The notes beneath the pieces were generated by a model, which was not told the DNA's origin, searched no databases, and saw nothing but the letters and a program-made list of their open reading frames with translations. The position numbers and the translations under genes were made by a program. A stretch of DNA of 27,435 nucleotides from CAZBYL01 sp964496275 (GTDB lineage Bacteria; Synergistota; Synergistia; Synergistales; Synergistaceae): assembly GCA_964496275.1 (NCBI GenBank), contig CAZBYL010000034.1:1-27435 (forward strand), in the 5' to 3' direction. Positions 8,017 to 15,743 of the stretch are shown here, piece after piece (positions within the stretch are counted from its first letter, which is position 1; every line of letters starts with the position of its first letter).

Positions 8017-8116
8017 CCCGCGCCTTGCACACAAAAAAGGGATTTTTTTAAAGGCGCGGGAGAAGTGCTTTGAATGCGTGGGATTTCCGGCCCTCCGGAG
8101 ATGGAAGAGGGCCGGA
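8017..8116 (-). repeat. Two hairpins between the binding-protein and permease genes
   Basis: Within the 261-bp gap lie two inverted repeats. TCCGGCCCTC (8086-8095) pairs with GAGGGCCGGA (8107-8116), and CCCGCGCCTT (8017-8026) pairs with AAGGCGCGGG (8051-8060) around an A/T-rich loop. Neither is followed by a clean U-tract on the minus strand. Such structures after a binding-protein gene usually stabilise its mRNA or partly terminate it, giving more binding protein than membrane subunits; that role is inferred here. Confidence 0.6.
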
Positions 8117-8184
8117 TGAAAAAACTGCTTAGGGACACAATACCGTTCGTGGGGCGGAGAGCTGCCTAAACAGTTTGAGAATGT

Positions 8185-9285
8185 CTACTTTTCTACTTCG
8201 GCAAATCTGAAATCAAACACAAGATCCTTCACGTCGGCAAGTTTTTTGTCCTTTAACTGCCCTGTGAGCTGACCGAGCCGTGAAAGCATCTCGGGATAGA
8301 GAGCCGCGTTTTTCATCCATTTCTTTGTCACCTTGGTGGAGAACTCCATATCTGCCTTTTCTATCACGGGAGCCGGTATTCCGAGCCAATCCGAAGCGGC
8401 GGCGGCAGCCTCATGCTTATTGTTCTGGCACCATTTGCTTGTCATCGTAAGCAAACTCACGAAAGCCTTAACGGCCTCGGGGTTCTTCTCTATAACTTCT
8501 GTTCTGCCTGCGATGCAGCAGCAGGGAAAACTCTTCCACCTTCCCGCAGGGGGAAGCTCCTTCATCTGAAGCACGATGTGTCCCTGATTCTTGGACTCCA
8601 CAACCTCGGGAGTCGGTGCGGGAACGACGGCAAATTCAACCTGTTTTGCCACCATGGCGGGAATCACGTTTGCAACTCCCTTGAGGTCTATCATCAAAAT
8701 ATCAGCGTCGGCTTTCGTTGCGTTCGCATCTCCCGTGATTCTCAAACCGGCGGAATCCATAGCTCCCTCAAAAACAATCTTGGGCGCGCTTGTAGGCGAA
8801 TGGTATCCGACCGTCACAGGCTTCTTGGATTTCTTCACATAATCCTTAAAACCATTCCAGCCCTTTGCGTTTACATCGTTTCTTGCCACCATCGCAATAG
8901 CGTCGGACTGGAGAGGCGCAAGAACCTTTATCTTCGTTCCGCGGTCAATGCCTGAAAGCATCGCGGGGAACGAGTTTGTCGTGAGATCGAGATGATTCTG
9001 GGCAAAAAGCGAAGTCGCCTCAGAACCGCTCTTGGTAACAATCACATCGAGACGGGCGACCTTCTTATTTCCCGACATAAGGTCAAACTTTTCCTTCTCA
9101 ACCACGGGTTTCAGATAAACGCCCTTATCCTTAAACTTCTCACCGAGAGCCATAGCAACCATAAAAGCCTCCTGGTGAGTTGTAATTCCGTAGCTTACGC
9201 GCAAAGTGGGAACTTCCGCGGCAAATGCGGCGGCTGAAACAGAAAGAAATACGAACGTCAGTAGGAAACAGAGAAACTTCTTCAC
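8185..9285 (-). CDS. ABC transporter substrate-binding protein (NMT1/SsuA-like)
   Basis: A 366-residue secreted receptor. A signal peptide occupies about residues 1-24 (VKKFLCFLLTFVFLSVSAAA, cleavage near AFA-A). The mature part starts VPTLRVSYGITTHQEAFMVA and contains the NMT1/SsuA-like pattern DLTTNSFPAMLSGIDRGTKI, then VGYHSPTSAPKIVFEGAMD. An unusual run of three cysteines (FPCCCIAGR) lies in the second lobe. The start is GTG at 9285, 9 nt after AAGGAG. An ATG-led frame at 9309 would put the signal peptide too far in. The ligand is not evident; the family takes sulfonates, nitrate, aromatic acids and pyrimidine precursors. It is the first gene of the importer, downstream of a structured leader (9451-9590). 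Confidence 0.9.
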   Translation of the reverse strand: MKKFLCFLLTFVFLSVSAAAFAAEVPTLRVSYGITTHQEAFMVAMALGEKFKDKGVYLKPVVEKEKFDLMSGNKKVARLDVIVTKSGSEATSLFAQNHLDLTTNSFPAMLSGIDRGTKIKVLAPLQSDAIAMVARNDVNAKGWNGFKDYVKKSKKPVTVGYHSPTSAPKIVFEGAMDSAGLRITGDANATKADADILMIDLKGVANVIPAMVAKQVEFAVVPAPTPEVVESKNQGHIVLQMKELPPAGRWKSFPCCCIAGRTEVIEKNPEAVKAFVSLLTMTSKWCQNNKHEAAAAASDWLGIPAPVIEKADMEFSTKVTKKWMKNAALYPEMLSRLGQLTGQLKDKKLADVKDLVFDFRFAEVEK

Positions 9286-9482
9286 AGCAAAACACTCCTT
9301 AACAGTCATACACAGAAATATTTACAGAATGGGCAGACAAAAGCACACAAAAGAACAGCAAGAGTTGCCCAGCGCTCTTTTACTTTTTGCCGAACCGCAT
9401 AGATTTTTGGGAGTGTCACTATGAAGAAAAGAAAAAACTATTTCCGCAAACTAACCGAGGTGAGCGAAACAAAAGCAGCTTA

Positions 9483-9559
9483 CGGTCACACGGCGGCAGC
9501 CCCCTGTGCAATGCAGTCCCTGCATTTCACAAGTGCATCACGTATAAGTCTGCTGACCG
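9483..9559 (-). promoter_or_regulatory. Candidate structured leader RNA upstream of the transporter-reductase operon
   Basis: Read on the minus strand, an outer stem CGGTCA (9559-9554) pairs with TGACCG (9488-9483). Inside, GCAG can pair with CTGC, and a long hairpin has TGTG and AATGCAG pairing with CTGCATT and CACA (9505-9531) around a 3-nt loop. The nested arrangement spans about 77 nt and lies roughly 200 nt before the binding-protein start. I compared it by eye with common riboswitch consensus elements (TPP, SAM-I, cobalamin, THF) and it matched none. It may be a riboswitch, a leader-peptide attenuator or a coincidental fold. Confidence 0.42.
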
Positions 9560-9576
9560 AACCTATGAACCGACAT
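9538..9576 (-). CDS. Possible 12-residue leader peptide (uORF)
   Basis: An ATG at 9576 is preceded by a perfect GGAGG (9584-9588) at 7-nt spacing, better than that of many real genes here. It encodes MSVHRFGQQTYT and stops inside the leader structure. A second frame with no ribosome site (9525 down to 9451) would encode a cysteine-rich peptide starting MQGLHCTGGC. Translation through the first frame would disturb the outer stem. A regulatory uORF is inference, and the peptide itself is not a known family. Confidence 0.35.
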   Translation of the reverse strand: MSVHRFGQQTYT

Positions 9577-9682
9577 AAGCGTACCTCCGTTCCTGCCTTA
9601 ATTTATTTTATAATAGTGCGTTGCTTTTAACATTGTTCGAGGGAATAAACATCGCATAAAGTATATTTCCCCGCATCACATC

Positions 9683-9703
9683 AAAAAAAGCTCACAAAGA
9701 GCC
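9683..9703 (-). terminator. Terminator downstream of the restriction-modification genes
   Basis: On the minus strand a small stem GCTC (9702-9699) with GAGC (9693-9690) around TTTGT is followed directly by seven T. A weaker hairpin (AAAAGC-AGA-GCTTTT, 9807-9793, then TT) lies 25 nt after the endonuclease stop. Together they should end transcription before the leader at 9590. The remainder of 9590-9832 shows no gene. Confidence 0.6.
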
Positions 9704-9832
9704 GTAAACACCAAAACCGCAGCTATAGCCAAACACCCGAAGCGCGCCGTTTTGTATGTGCATTTGAATATAAAATCTTTTATAAATATTAAAAAAGCTC
9801 TGCTTTTACAAATTTTCCATACACAATACGCC

Positions 9833-10651
9833 TTATTTTATTTGGCAAAATCCATTGTATTCCGCAAAACCAAGCAGATAAACAGCCATCGACATACACA
9901 AATCCTCATTACACATTTTCCTTTTATCTGCCAGAGCACGCAGTTCTTCCAGCACTGTATCACCGGACTGAGAAATATCCTCTGATTCGTTGACAACTTT
10001 TTGGATAACTCCCGGAAGTGTCATACACATATCATAAAAGGCATTTGTCTCACCGGTTACGATTTCATAAAATTTATCCAAACTTACTCTGCGTATAAGC
10101 TTGTGACCAACTCTTCCGCCGTTTACGGTTGTCTCCCATTTAATATTTTGAGAGTGTTGGGCTATTGCCTCTACCAAAAAGCAAGCACATTCATCGTCTT
10201 TTAATAATTGGTCTTGCATTTTAATAAACGTCTTACCAGCAGATGCGGAATTCATTGTATTATGCTTGTTTTTCATCTCAACATAGATTGTTTTAACAAG
10301 TCCTTCCGGCAAAGATATTCCGCTAGGGTCACTGTAAATTACGTCCCAACCACCATTCTCACCGTTGTGCGGGACTATACATTTATCGATGTACTGAAAT
10401 ATTCTCTGATGGAAATATCCTATATCGTTATTATTCGCCTTATCCTTCTGGCGAAAAATTTCATTTCCGACAATACTTTCCCAACTCAGCCCGTAGACAG
10501 TTTTATCAAATATGAGTTTTATGGGGTCTATCAGGTTCTTATTAAAACGTTCCAAGTCAAATGGCTTTAGCTTCTCACCATATTTTTCGATTGTATATCT
10601 TACATGTTTTGTAAAATCAGCCTCATTTATAAAAGATAAGTTCCAACTCAT
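9833..10651 (-). CDS. Type II restriction endonuclease, Eco47II family
   Basis: A 272-residue protein that matches the Eco47II/Sau96I-like family from the start (MSWNLSFINEADFTKHVRYT), with KNLIDPIKLIFDKTVYGLSW and NNNDIGYFHQRIFQY in the family's order. A plausible PD-(D/E)xK site is GGWDV (about D103) followed by YVEMKNKHN (E125, K127). Known members cut GGNCC, so that site is the best guess but is not provable here. The start is the ATG at 10651, which overlaps the methyltransferase stop by 4 nt; an ATG two codons earlier is possible. It is co-transcribed after its protective methyltransferase, a safe order for establishing the system in a new host. Confidence 0.85.
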   Translation of the reverse strand: MSWNLSFINEADFTKHVRYTIEKYGEKLKPFDLERFNKNLIDPIKLIFDKTVYGLSWESIVGNEIFRQKDKANNNDIGYFHQRIFQYIDKCIVPHNGENGGWDVIYSDPSGISLPEGLVKTIYVEMKNKHNTMNSASAGKTFIKMQDQLLKDDECACFLVEAIAQHSQNIKWETTVNGGRVGHKLIRRVSLDKFYEIVTGETNAFYDMCMTLPGVIQKVVNESEDISQSGDTVLEELRALADKRKMCNEDLCMSMAVYLLGFAEYNGFCQIK

Positions 10652-11688
10652 AAACATTCCAACCCTTCTTTTATTTTAAGAGCCACTTCATAGGCAAGAT
10701 TAACAGGCACGGCATTGCCTACTTGTTTATATTGCTGCCCAACACTGCCAAAAAAACGCCAATCATCAGGGAAACTTTGGCAACGGGCATTTTCCCGCAC
10801 TGTAAGCGGTCTTGGTTCAATCGGATGACAGCGGTCTGTCTGTTTTTGGCTTGGGGACGTAAGTACGGCCAAGGATGGTTCATCCAAACTGAGCCTCCTC
10901 AGAATACCTGTGCGTCCGCCCTCCATATTCCAGCAACTTTTCATATACTCTTTTGCTATATTTTCCGGAATATCCCGCCAGTAACCGCCGGGAGGAACCA
11001 GTTCGAAAATTTTTCTTTTATACTCCGAGTATGAAGTCCCTTCGCTTTTAGGGCAATCAAGCAATATGTCGCGAAGCACCGGTCTGTAGTTATGTGCGGT
11101 AGGAAATTCAAACTTTATTTCATCGGCTAAATCATTCCTGATTCCGATTGTTATGAGTCTCTCTCTCTTCTGTGGAACACCATAATTCCAAGCATTCAAA
11201 ACTTTTTTATGCTCTTCCTTTATTACATACCCGGCCTGTCTGAATATATCGAGAATAGCCGTATAGGTTCTTCCGCCGTCATGTGTCAGAAGCCCCCTTA
11301 CGTTCTCGAATAGAAACATTTTGGGCTGAAGCTTTTCCAAAAACTTAGCATAGTGGTAAAATAGTGTGCCTCTGGCATCTTCAAGGCCAAGTCTTTTTCC
11401 CGCATACGAGAACGACTGACATGGAGCTCCGCCGGAAAGTAAATCAAGCTCACCTTTTCTGATTCCGAAAAAATCTTCCAAGTCCAAGCGGGAAATATTT
11501 GCTATATCATCATTTATTACACGCCAATTGGGTCTGTTTAACATAAGTGTGTTTGAAGCATCTTTGTCCAGCTCAACGAGAGCAAGCGTCTCAAATCCGG
11601 CTTTTTCTATCCCCAAAGCCAGTCCGCCCGCACCCGCAAATAACTCTATTGTTTTAAATTTTTTGTTTGCTTCAAGACAACTTTTCAT
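10648..11688 (-). CDS. DNA (cytosine-5) methyltransferase of the type II system
   Basis: A 346-residue C5-methyltransferase with its motifs in order: I (ELFAGAGGLALGIEKAG), IV (GGAPCQSFSYAGKRLGLED, catalytic Cys about C90), VI (FENVRGLL), VIII (VPQKRERLITIGIR), IX (RCQSFPDDWRFFG) and X (GNAVPVNLA). The variable target-recognition region lies between VIII and IX. It would methylate the partner endonuclease's site, probably GGNCC. The ATG at 11688 is supported by GGGGA 8 nt upstream; the frame continues to a TTG at 11703. The stretch is more AT-rich than the flanking transporter and pst genes, consistent with horizontal acquisition as a pair. Confidence 0.94.
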   Translation of the reverse strand: MKSCLEANKKFKTIELFAGAGGLALGIEKAGFETLALVELDKDASNTLMLNRPNWRVINDDIANISRLDLEDFFGIRKGELDLLSGGAPCQSFSYAGKRLGLEDARGTLFYHYAKFLEKLQPKMFLFENVRGLLTHDGGRTYTAILDIFRQAGYVIKEEHKKVLNAWNYGVPQKRERLITIGIRNDLADEIKFEFPTAHNYRPVLRDILLDCPKSEGTSYSEYKRKIFELVPPGGYWRDIPENIAKEYMKSCWNMEGGRTGILRRLSLDEPSLAVLTSPSQKQTDRCHPIEPRPLTVRENARCQSFPDDWRFFGSVGQQYKQVGNAVPVNLAYEVALKIKEGLECL

Positions 11689-11729
11689 ATATGAAATCCC
11701 CAAACGTATACTTTGTAAACAACACCGCC

Positions 11730-11759
11730 ATTATAACGCATAAAAAATTATAACAAAAT
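11730..11759 (-). promoter_or_regulatory. Promoter candidate for the methyltransferase-endonuclease pair
   Basis: On the minus strand a perfect TATAAT (11735-11730) lies about 42 nt before the methyltransferase start. A TTGTTA-like -35 is 15 nt upstream, a short spacing, and a second TATAAT lies just before it. The AT-rich composition makes chance matches likely. Confidence 0.45.
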
Positions 11760-11767
11760 ACGGGGAT

Positions 11768-11785
11768 CATCTAATCCCTTAGATG
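11768..11785 (-). terminator. Hairpin directly after pstB
   Basis: A perfect 7-bp inverted repeat CATCTAA (11768-11774) / TTAGATG (11779-11785) with a 4-nt loop abuts the pstB stop codon. On the minus strand a run of T follows only about 20 nt later, so it is probably a modest terminator of the phosphate operon. Confidence 0.5.
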
Positions 11786-12541
11786 CTACAGCAAATCCGC
11801 AAGTACCGAAGTTGATTCACTCGCATCTCTAAATTCCGATTTGGATATCTCCTTATAGATCTTCCCATCGCGCAGCGCAATGAATCTGTCCGCCAGTTTT
11901 TGCGCTTGCGTCAGGCTGTGCGAGACCATTATCATCGGATACTTTCCCTTCAAAGAAAGAAGGTGCTCCTCTATCAGCTCTGCGGACTTTTTGTCGAGAG
12001 AGGCTGTCGGCTCGTCGAGAAGCAGGATATCAAGCTCAAGCGTCAGAGCTCTCGCAAGGCACAGCCGCTGCTGCTGACCGCCGGATATGGACATGGCGGG
12101 GGCGGACATTCTGTCGCGAACCTCATTCCACAGACCGACGGCGCGAAGAGCCTCTTCCATACGCGCCTCCGCCTCTCTCTTGCCGAGACGCAGCACAAGC
12201 TGCATCGGCAGCGTCATATTTTTCCTTATGCTCACGGGCAGAGGGTTCGGAGTCTGAAACACCATTCCCACCCTGCGCCTAAGTTCCGTAAGAGAAATCG
12301 CGCCGGAATAGGCATCTGTCATATTTCCGTCCAAAAGCAGCTTCACGCCGCCGCTTCCGCAATATCCGGAGAAAGTCTCATTGAGACGGTTCAGAGTGCG
12401 AAGCAAGGTCGTCTTGCCGGAGCCGGAACGCCCCAGCAGCACCGTTATGCCGTCCTTCGGAATATCCGCAGAGACGGAATCAAGCGCGGTTCTTCCGTTA
12501 AAGGATACTGACAGCTCTCGTATCTCCGCACAATTTTCCAT
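11786..12541 (-). CDS. pstB: Phosphate ABC transporter ATP-binding protein
   Basis: A 251-residue ATPase that energises phosphate import. Walker A is GRSGSGKTT (37-45). The PstB-typical loop LNRLNETF follows, then MVFQTPNPLPVSIRKNM, a motif that separates PstB from most ABC ATPases. The signature is ISGGQQQRLCLARAL, Walker B is DILLLDEPTASLD, and MIMVSHSLTQAQKLADR contains the switch His. The ATG overlaps the pstA stop by 1 nt (TAATG). It is last in pstS-pstC-pstA-pstB; phoU, often next, is absent here. Confidence 0.93.
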   Translation of the reverse strand: MENCAEIRELSVSFNGRTALDSVSADIPKDGITVLLGRSGSGKTTLLRTLNRLNETFSGYCGSGGVKLLLDGNMTDAYSGAISLTELRRRVGMVFQTPNPLPVSIRKNMTLPMQLVLRLGKREAEARMEEALRAVGLWNEVRDRMSAPAMSISGGQQQRLCLARALTLELDILLLDEPTASLDKKSAELIEEHLLSLKGKYPMIMVSHSLTQAQKLADRFIALRDGKIYKEISKSEFRDASESTSVLADLL

Positions 12542-13413
12542 TACTCAACACCCCTCCAGCGCCGTTTCATACCGCGCTGAAGCAGCCATGCGGCGCACAT
12601 CAAAACTGTTGAAAGCAAAAGCAGCACAAGAGCCGCACCGAAACCGCGAAGCAGCTCCGCTTCGTCCGCATACTGCGCGGCTGTATAGTAAATAAGGAAG
12701 GGAAGCGCCTCAAACTTTGACGCAAGCCCTGCGGGAAGTCCTGAATTAACAACAACGCCAGTGAGCATAATAACGGCAGTATCCTCCGCGGCACGTCCCA
12801 TAGCGAGCATGACCCCGCCCAAAATACCCTCGCCCGCTGCGGGAATCAGAAGGTGGCGCAAAAGCTGCACCTCGGAAAAACCGAGAGCGCGCCCCGTCTC
12901 CTCGAGCTTTGGGGGAAGGCTCTCTATCGAGCTGCGCGTTGTCACGACAAGAGCGGGCAGCACGAGCAGAGCCAGACAGAACGACGCAAGCAGCACACAG
13001 GTTGTCGCATTCGGAGCAACGGTGCGCCTCATCAGCAAAATCAGAACAAAGCCGAAAAGCCCCATAACAATAGAAGGAACCCCGGCAAGCAAATCCACGG
13101 CCAAAGAGAGAAAATCACGCACGCGCCCCTCCGCGAAACGGGCAAGATATATGCCGCAGCCTATCCCGGGCACAAGGGCCATCGCCATTGTAAGAGCCAA
13201 AAGATAGAACGTGCCTGCAAATGCGGGCCAAATCCCGTCCCAAACGGGGCGCAGCTTTATCAGCGCGTCAAACGGGGAAGTATCTCCGAAAAAGAGCTCC
13301 GCACCGAGCACGGGAACGCCTCTCTTCAGCAGAAAGCCGATGAGAGTCAAAAAAGAACCGAAAACGAAAAAGGCGGAGACATAAGCCAAAAGCCTGAGCA
13401 GCCTCTCGTTCAT
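12541..13413 (-). CDS. pstA: Phosphate ABC transporter permease PstA
   Basis: A 290-residue membrane protein with about six helices. PstA features are an N-terminal helix pair, GTFYLLALTMAMALVPGIGC, then LAGVPSIVMGLFGFVL and the EAA-type coupling loop (LPPKLEETGRALGFSEVQLL, then IPAAGEGILGGVMLAMGRAA). It forms the translocation channel with PstC in the cytoplasmic membrane. The ATG follows the pstC TAG stop with no gap, and the gene ends in a 1-nt overlap with pstB, so the three are translationally coupled. Confidence 0.93.
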   Translation of the reverse strand: MNERLLRLLAYVSAFFVFGSFLTLIGFLLKRGVPVLGAELFFGDTSPFDALIKLRPVWDGIWPAFAGTFYLLALTMAMALVPGIGCGIYLARFAEGRVRDFLSLAVDLLAGVPSIVMGLFGFVLILLMRRTVAPNATTCVLLASFCLALLVLPALVVTTRSSIESLPPKLEETGRALGFSEVQLLRHLLIPAAGEGILGGVMLAMGRAAEDTAVIMLTGVVVNSGLPAGLASKFEALPFLIYYTAAQYADEAELLRGFGAALVLLLLSTVLMCAAWLLQRGMKRRWRGVE

Positions 13414-14247
13414 CTACATAGACCCCCTGTTCATCAGACGGAAAAAGAGATTCGCCGCAACGCTTATTCCAAGCAGAATACCGCCTGCGACAAAGAGCGA
13501 AAGGTACGCGGTTCCGCCCACATCGGACGAAAGCACAAGCCCTATATGAGCCGTCAAAGTGCGCATCGCATCGAGAGGGGAGAGAGCATACTGCACGGCG
13601 TTTCCCGCAAGCATCGTCGGAATCAGAGTATCTCCCGCGGCGCGCCCAAACCCCAAAACAGCGGCGGAACGCAGCCACCGCTTTGAAGCGGGAAGCACAA
13701 CGCTTGTGAGATTCTGCTCCGGCGTAAAACCGAGCGCGGCCGCGGTAAGCGCCGTCTCCCGCTCAACCTCGCCCACGGCTCCGTCCATCGCTATAACCAT
13801 AGTGGGAGTAACAAGCAGACTGAGCACCAAAGCGGCGGAAAGCCAGCAAAAGCCGGAACCGCCCAGCCCCTCGCGAATCAGAGGCACAAGCAGAAAAACC
13901 GAGACGAAACCATAAACCACGGTGGGAACCGCAGTCATAAAACGCAAAACGGAAGAAAGAGCGGCGGCAAGCGGCGCGGGAGCCAAACCATGAATAAAGC
14001 AGCAGCAGCCGAGAGCCAGAACCCAGCCCAAAACCGCAGAAGAGAGAGAGAGCAGCACAGTCGCCCAAATCATCGGCGAGATCCCGAACGAACCTCCCTC
14101 CGGATTCCACACGGAACCGAAGAGAGACGGGCCGCTTCTGAAATATCCGTCAAACGCACATACGATAATAAAGACAAATAAAGACGACATCAAAATTCCG
14201 GTATAAGAAGCGCAAAAACGGAGCGCAAACGGAGCTCTATCCTTCAC
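13414..14247 (-). CDS. pstC: Phosphate ABC transporter permease PstC
   Basis: A 277-residue membrane protein, partner of PstA. The GTG start at 14247 is set by GGAGG 7 nt upstream; a longer frame to 14343 has no ribosome site. Helices include SYTGILMSSLFVFIIVCAFD near the N terminus. VPTVVYGFVSVFLLVP and the coupling loop LTAAALGFTPEQNLTSVVLP, then GFGRAAGDTLIPTMLAG, are PstC-like. The gene is unusually GC-biased, leaving long spurious open frames on the opposite strand. Confidence 0.91.
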   Translation of the reverse strand: MKDRAPFALRFCASYTGILMSSLFVFIIVCAFDGYFRSGPSLFGSVWNPEGGSFGISPMIWATVLLSLSSAVLGWVLALGCCCFIHGLAPAPLAAALSSVLRFMTAVPTVVYGFVSVFLLVPLIREGLGGSGFCWLSAALVLSLLVTPTMVIAMDGAVGEVERETALTAAALGFTPEQNLTSVVLPASKRWLRSAAVLGFGRAAGDTLIPTMLAGNAVQYALSPLDAMRTLTAHIGLVLSSDVGGTAYLSLFVAGGILLGISVAANLFFRLMNRGSM

Positions 14248-14432
14248 TGCGTCACCTCCCTCACAAAAACTCGGTTCGTACAAAACAAAAATCCGCGAAC
14301 GGCACACCTTAAAACGGCATAAAATCAAAATCCCGCAGAACAAACACTCTCACACTCTAATATATAAAAGAACGAAAGCCCGCAGCGGCAAAAACACAAA
14401 CAGCACAAAAGCGCGAAAAACCCTGCTCCGAC

Positions 14433-14478
14433 TGCCTGCGGACGTGAGCAAAAGATACGAAACCCTCGTCCGCCGGCA
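14433..14478 (-). terminator. Stem-loop between pstS and pstC (partial terminator or mRNA stabiliser)
   Basis: TGCC-t-GCGGACG (14433-14444) pairs with CGTCCGC-c-GGCA (14467-14478), 11 bp with one mismatch, about 20 nt after the pstS stop. On the minus strand a GGGTTTTTC lies roughly 10 nt beyond. pst operons commonly carry such a structure here so that binding protein is made in excess. The rest of the 249-bp gap shows no gene. Confidence 0.6.
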
Positions 14479-14496
14479 ATCCGAAAGTTCAAAAAA

Positions 14497-15324
14497 CTAC
14501 TTCTTGGCGGGAAGCGGAATATAACCGCTGTCCTTGATAATCTCGGCGCCCTCGGGCGTAAAAATATAATCGATGAAAAGTTTTGTAAGCCCCGTAGGCG
14601 CGCCCTTCGTATTCATATAAAGGTCGCGCACAACCTTATAAGTACCCTTCGCCGCATTCTCCTGCGACGCCGTCATACCGTCCAGAAGCGGAGCCTTGAT
14701 ACTCTTATCCAGATGCCCGATTCCCACATAGCCTATCGCGCGTCCGTCCTTGGAAACAGCCGTCTTCATTGCGCCGTTTGAGCTCACGACATTCGCGGAA
14801 GGAGAAACGGGACCCTTCTTAAGCACCTTATCCGTGAAAACCTCTCTCGTGCCGCTGCCGTCCTCGCGGCCATACACATTGATTGCACCGGCATCTCCGC
14901 CGACCTCTTTCCAATCCGTCACCTTGCCCGCATAAATATCAGCTACCTGCTGACTCGTAAGCTCCTTGATCTTATTGCCGGGATTGATAACCACAGCGAC
15001 TCCGTCAATGGCAAACGGGAAAGACACAAGACCATACTTCGCGACCTCATCCTTCTTAAGCGCGCGCCCCGTATTTCCGATAGCGACAAGACCCTCGCCC
15101 ACCTGCTTCACGCCGACGCCGGAACCGCCGCCTGCAACGCTGATGCGGATATCCGAATTGGCAGACATAATACGCTTTGCGGCTTCCCTCATAACGGGAA
15201 TATGAGCCGTACCGCCCGCGATATCCAAAGTACCCTTCTGTCCCTTAAACACGTCAAGAGGCGCTGCAAACGACGCCGTAGCCGCCAACACAAAAAGAAC
15301 AGCAACTGCAAAAATCTTCTTCAT
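14497..15324 (-). CDS. pstS: Phosphate-binding periplasmic protein
   Basis: A 275-residue receptor with a signal peptide (MKKIFAVAVLFVLAATASFA, cleavage before APL). The phosphate-loop motifs of PstS are present: LDIAGGTAHIPVMREAAKR, VAGGGSGVGVKQVGEG, AIGNTGRALKKDE and REDGSGTREVFTDKVL. FAIDGVAVVINPGNKI is the hinge strand. The ATG at 15324 follows GGAGAG. No lipobox cysteine is seen, so it should be soluble in the periplasm. It is first in the operon, with a long upstream region (15325-15643) and a promoter candidate at 15644-15673. I found no convincing Pho box, so control by PhoB cannot be claimed. Confidence 0.93.
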   Translation of the reverse strand: MKKIFAVAVLFVLAATASFAAPLDVFKGQKGTLDIAGGTAHIPVMREAAKRIMSANSDIRISVAGGGSGVGVKQVGEGLVAIGNTGRALKKDEVAKYGLVSFPFAIDGVAVVINPGNKIKELTSQQVADIYAGKVTDWKEVGGDAGAINVYGREDGSGTREVFTDKVLKKGPVSPSANVVSSNGAMKTAVSKDGRAIGYVGIGHLDKSIKAPLLDGMTASQENAAKGTYKVVRDLYMNTKGAPTGLTKLFIDYIFTPEGAEIIKDSGYIPLPAKK

Positions 15325-15545
15325 AACAAAAAACTCTCCTTTATATATGTGATAAACAAACACAAAAAAAGCGGGCCGCACAAACAGAGCGCGCACACAA
15401 CAAATGACCGAAAAGCCAAAAGGCGTTCGGCGGGATTATTGAAAAGCCGTGGAGTCAGTCGGAAGACGGAATCAAATCAGAGAGAATTAGAGCGTAAACG
15501 GAAAAGAACCCTCAACAGACGGCATAAAACGGCAATGCATCCCGT

Positions 15546-15573
15546 GCATCATGTTGTCCGCAACGCATCATGT
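15546..15573 (-). repeat. Direct repeats in the long pstS upstream region
   Basis: GCATCATGT occurs at 15546-15554 and 15565-15573, 19 bp apart (ACATGATGC on the pstS strand). A related ATGCA-tcccg-TGCAT dyad lies immediately to the left. The region between the pstS start and its promoter candidate (15325-15643) has no supported gene. The repeats could be a regulator site or part of the mRNA leader; no function is known. Confidence 0.45.
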
Positions 15574-15643
15574 GTATGCCATAAACTGCCACCTGCCCAA
15601 GGTAAAATATTATGCCCAAGCGAGCGCCCAAGCACAATTCAAG

Positions 15644-15673
15644 ATAATACCACAAAACACACAAATTTGTCAC
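15644..15673 (-). promoter_or_regulatory. Promoter candidate for the pst operon
   Basis: On the minus strand a -35 GTGACA (15673-15668, 5 of 6 consensus) is followed after 18 nt by a -10 TATTAT (15649-15644, 5 of 6). This would give a leader of about 310 nt before pstS, long for this operon. Another promoter nearer the gene cannot be excluded. Confidence 0.45.
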
Positions 15674-15743
15674 TGATTTTCACAAAGTGGGGCAAGAAAT
15701 TATTATGGCAAAACAAAACCCAGAATCCCCAAACTGCCGCACA

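Noticed and set aside
9483..9559. TPP, SAM-I, cobalamin or THF riboswitch identity for the leader
   Set aside because: None of the conserved core sequences of those classes could be found by eye; only the generic nested-stem structure is supported.
9421..9630. 69-residue plus-strand ORF with a GGGAG upstream
   Set aside because: Runs antisense through the structured leader and its translation has no protein-like pattern; the minus-strand leader explains the region better.
12853..13686. Long plus-strand ORF opposite pstA/pstC
   Set aside because: Shadow of strongly GC-biased pst codons; Lys/Arg/Gln-rich translation without domains.
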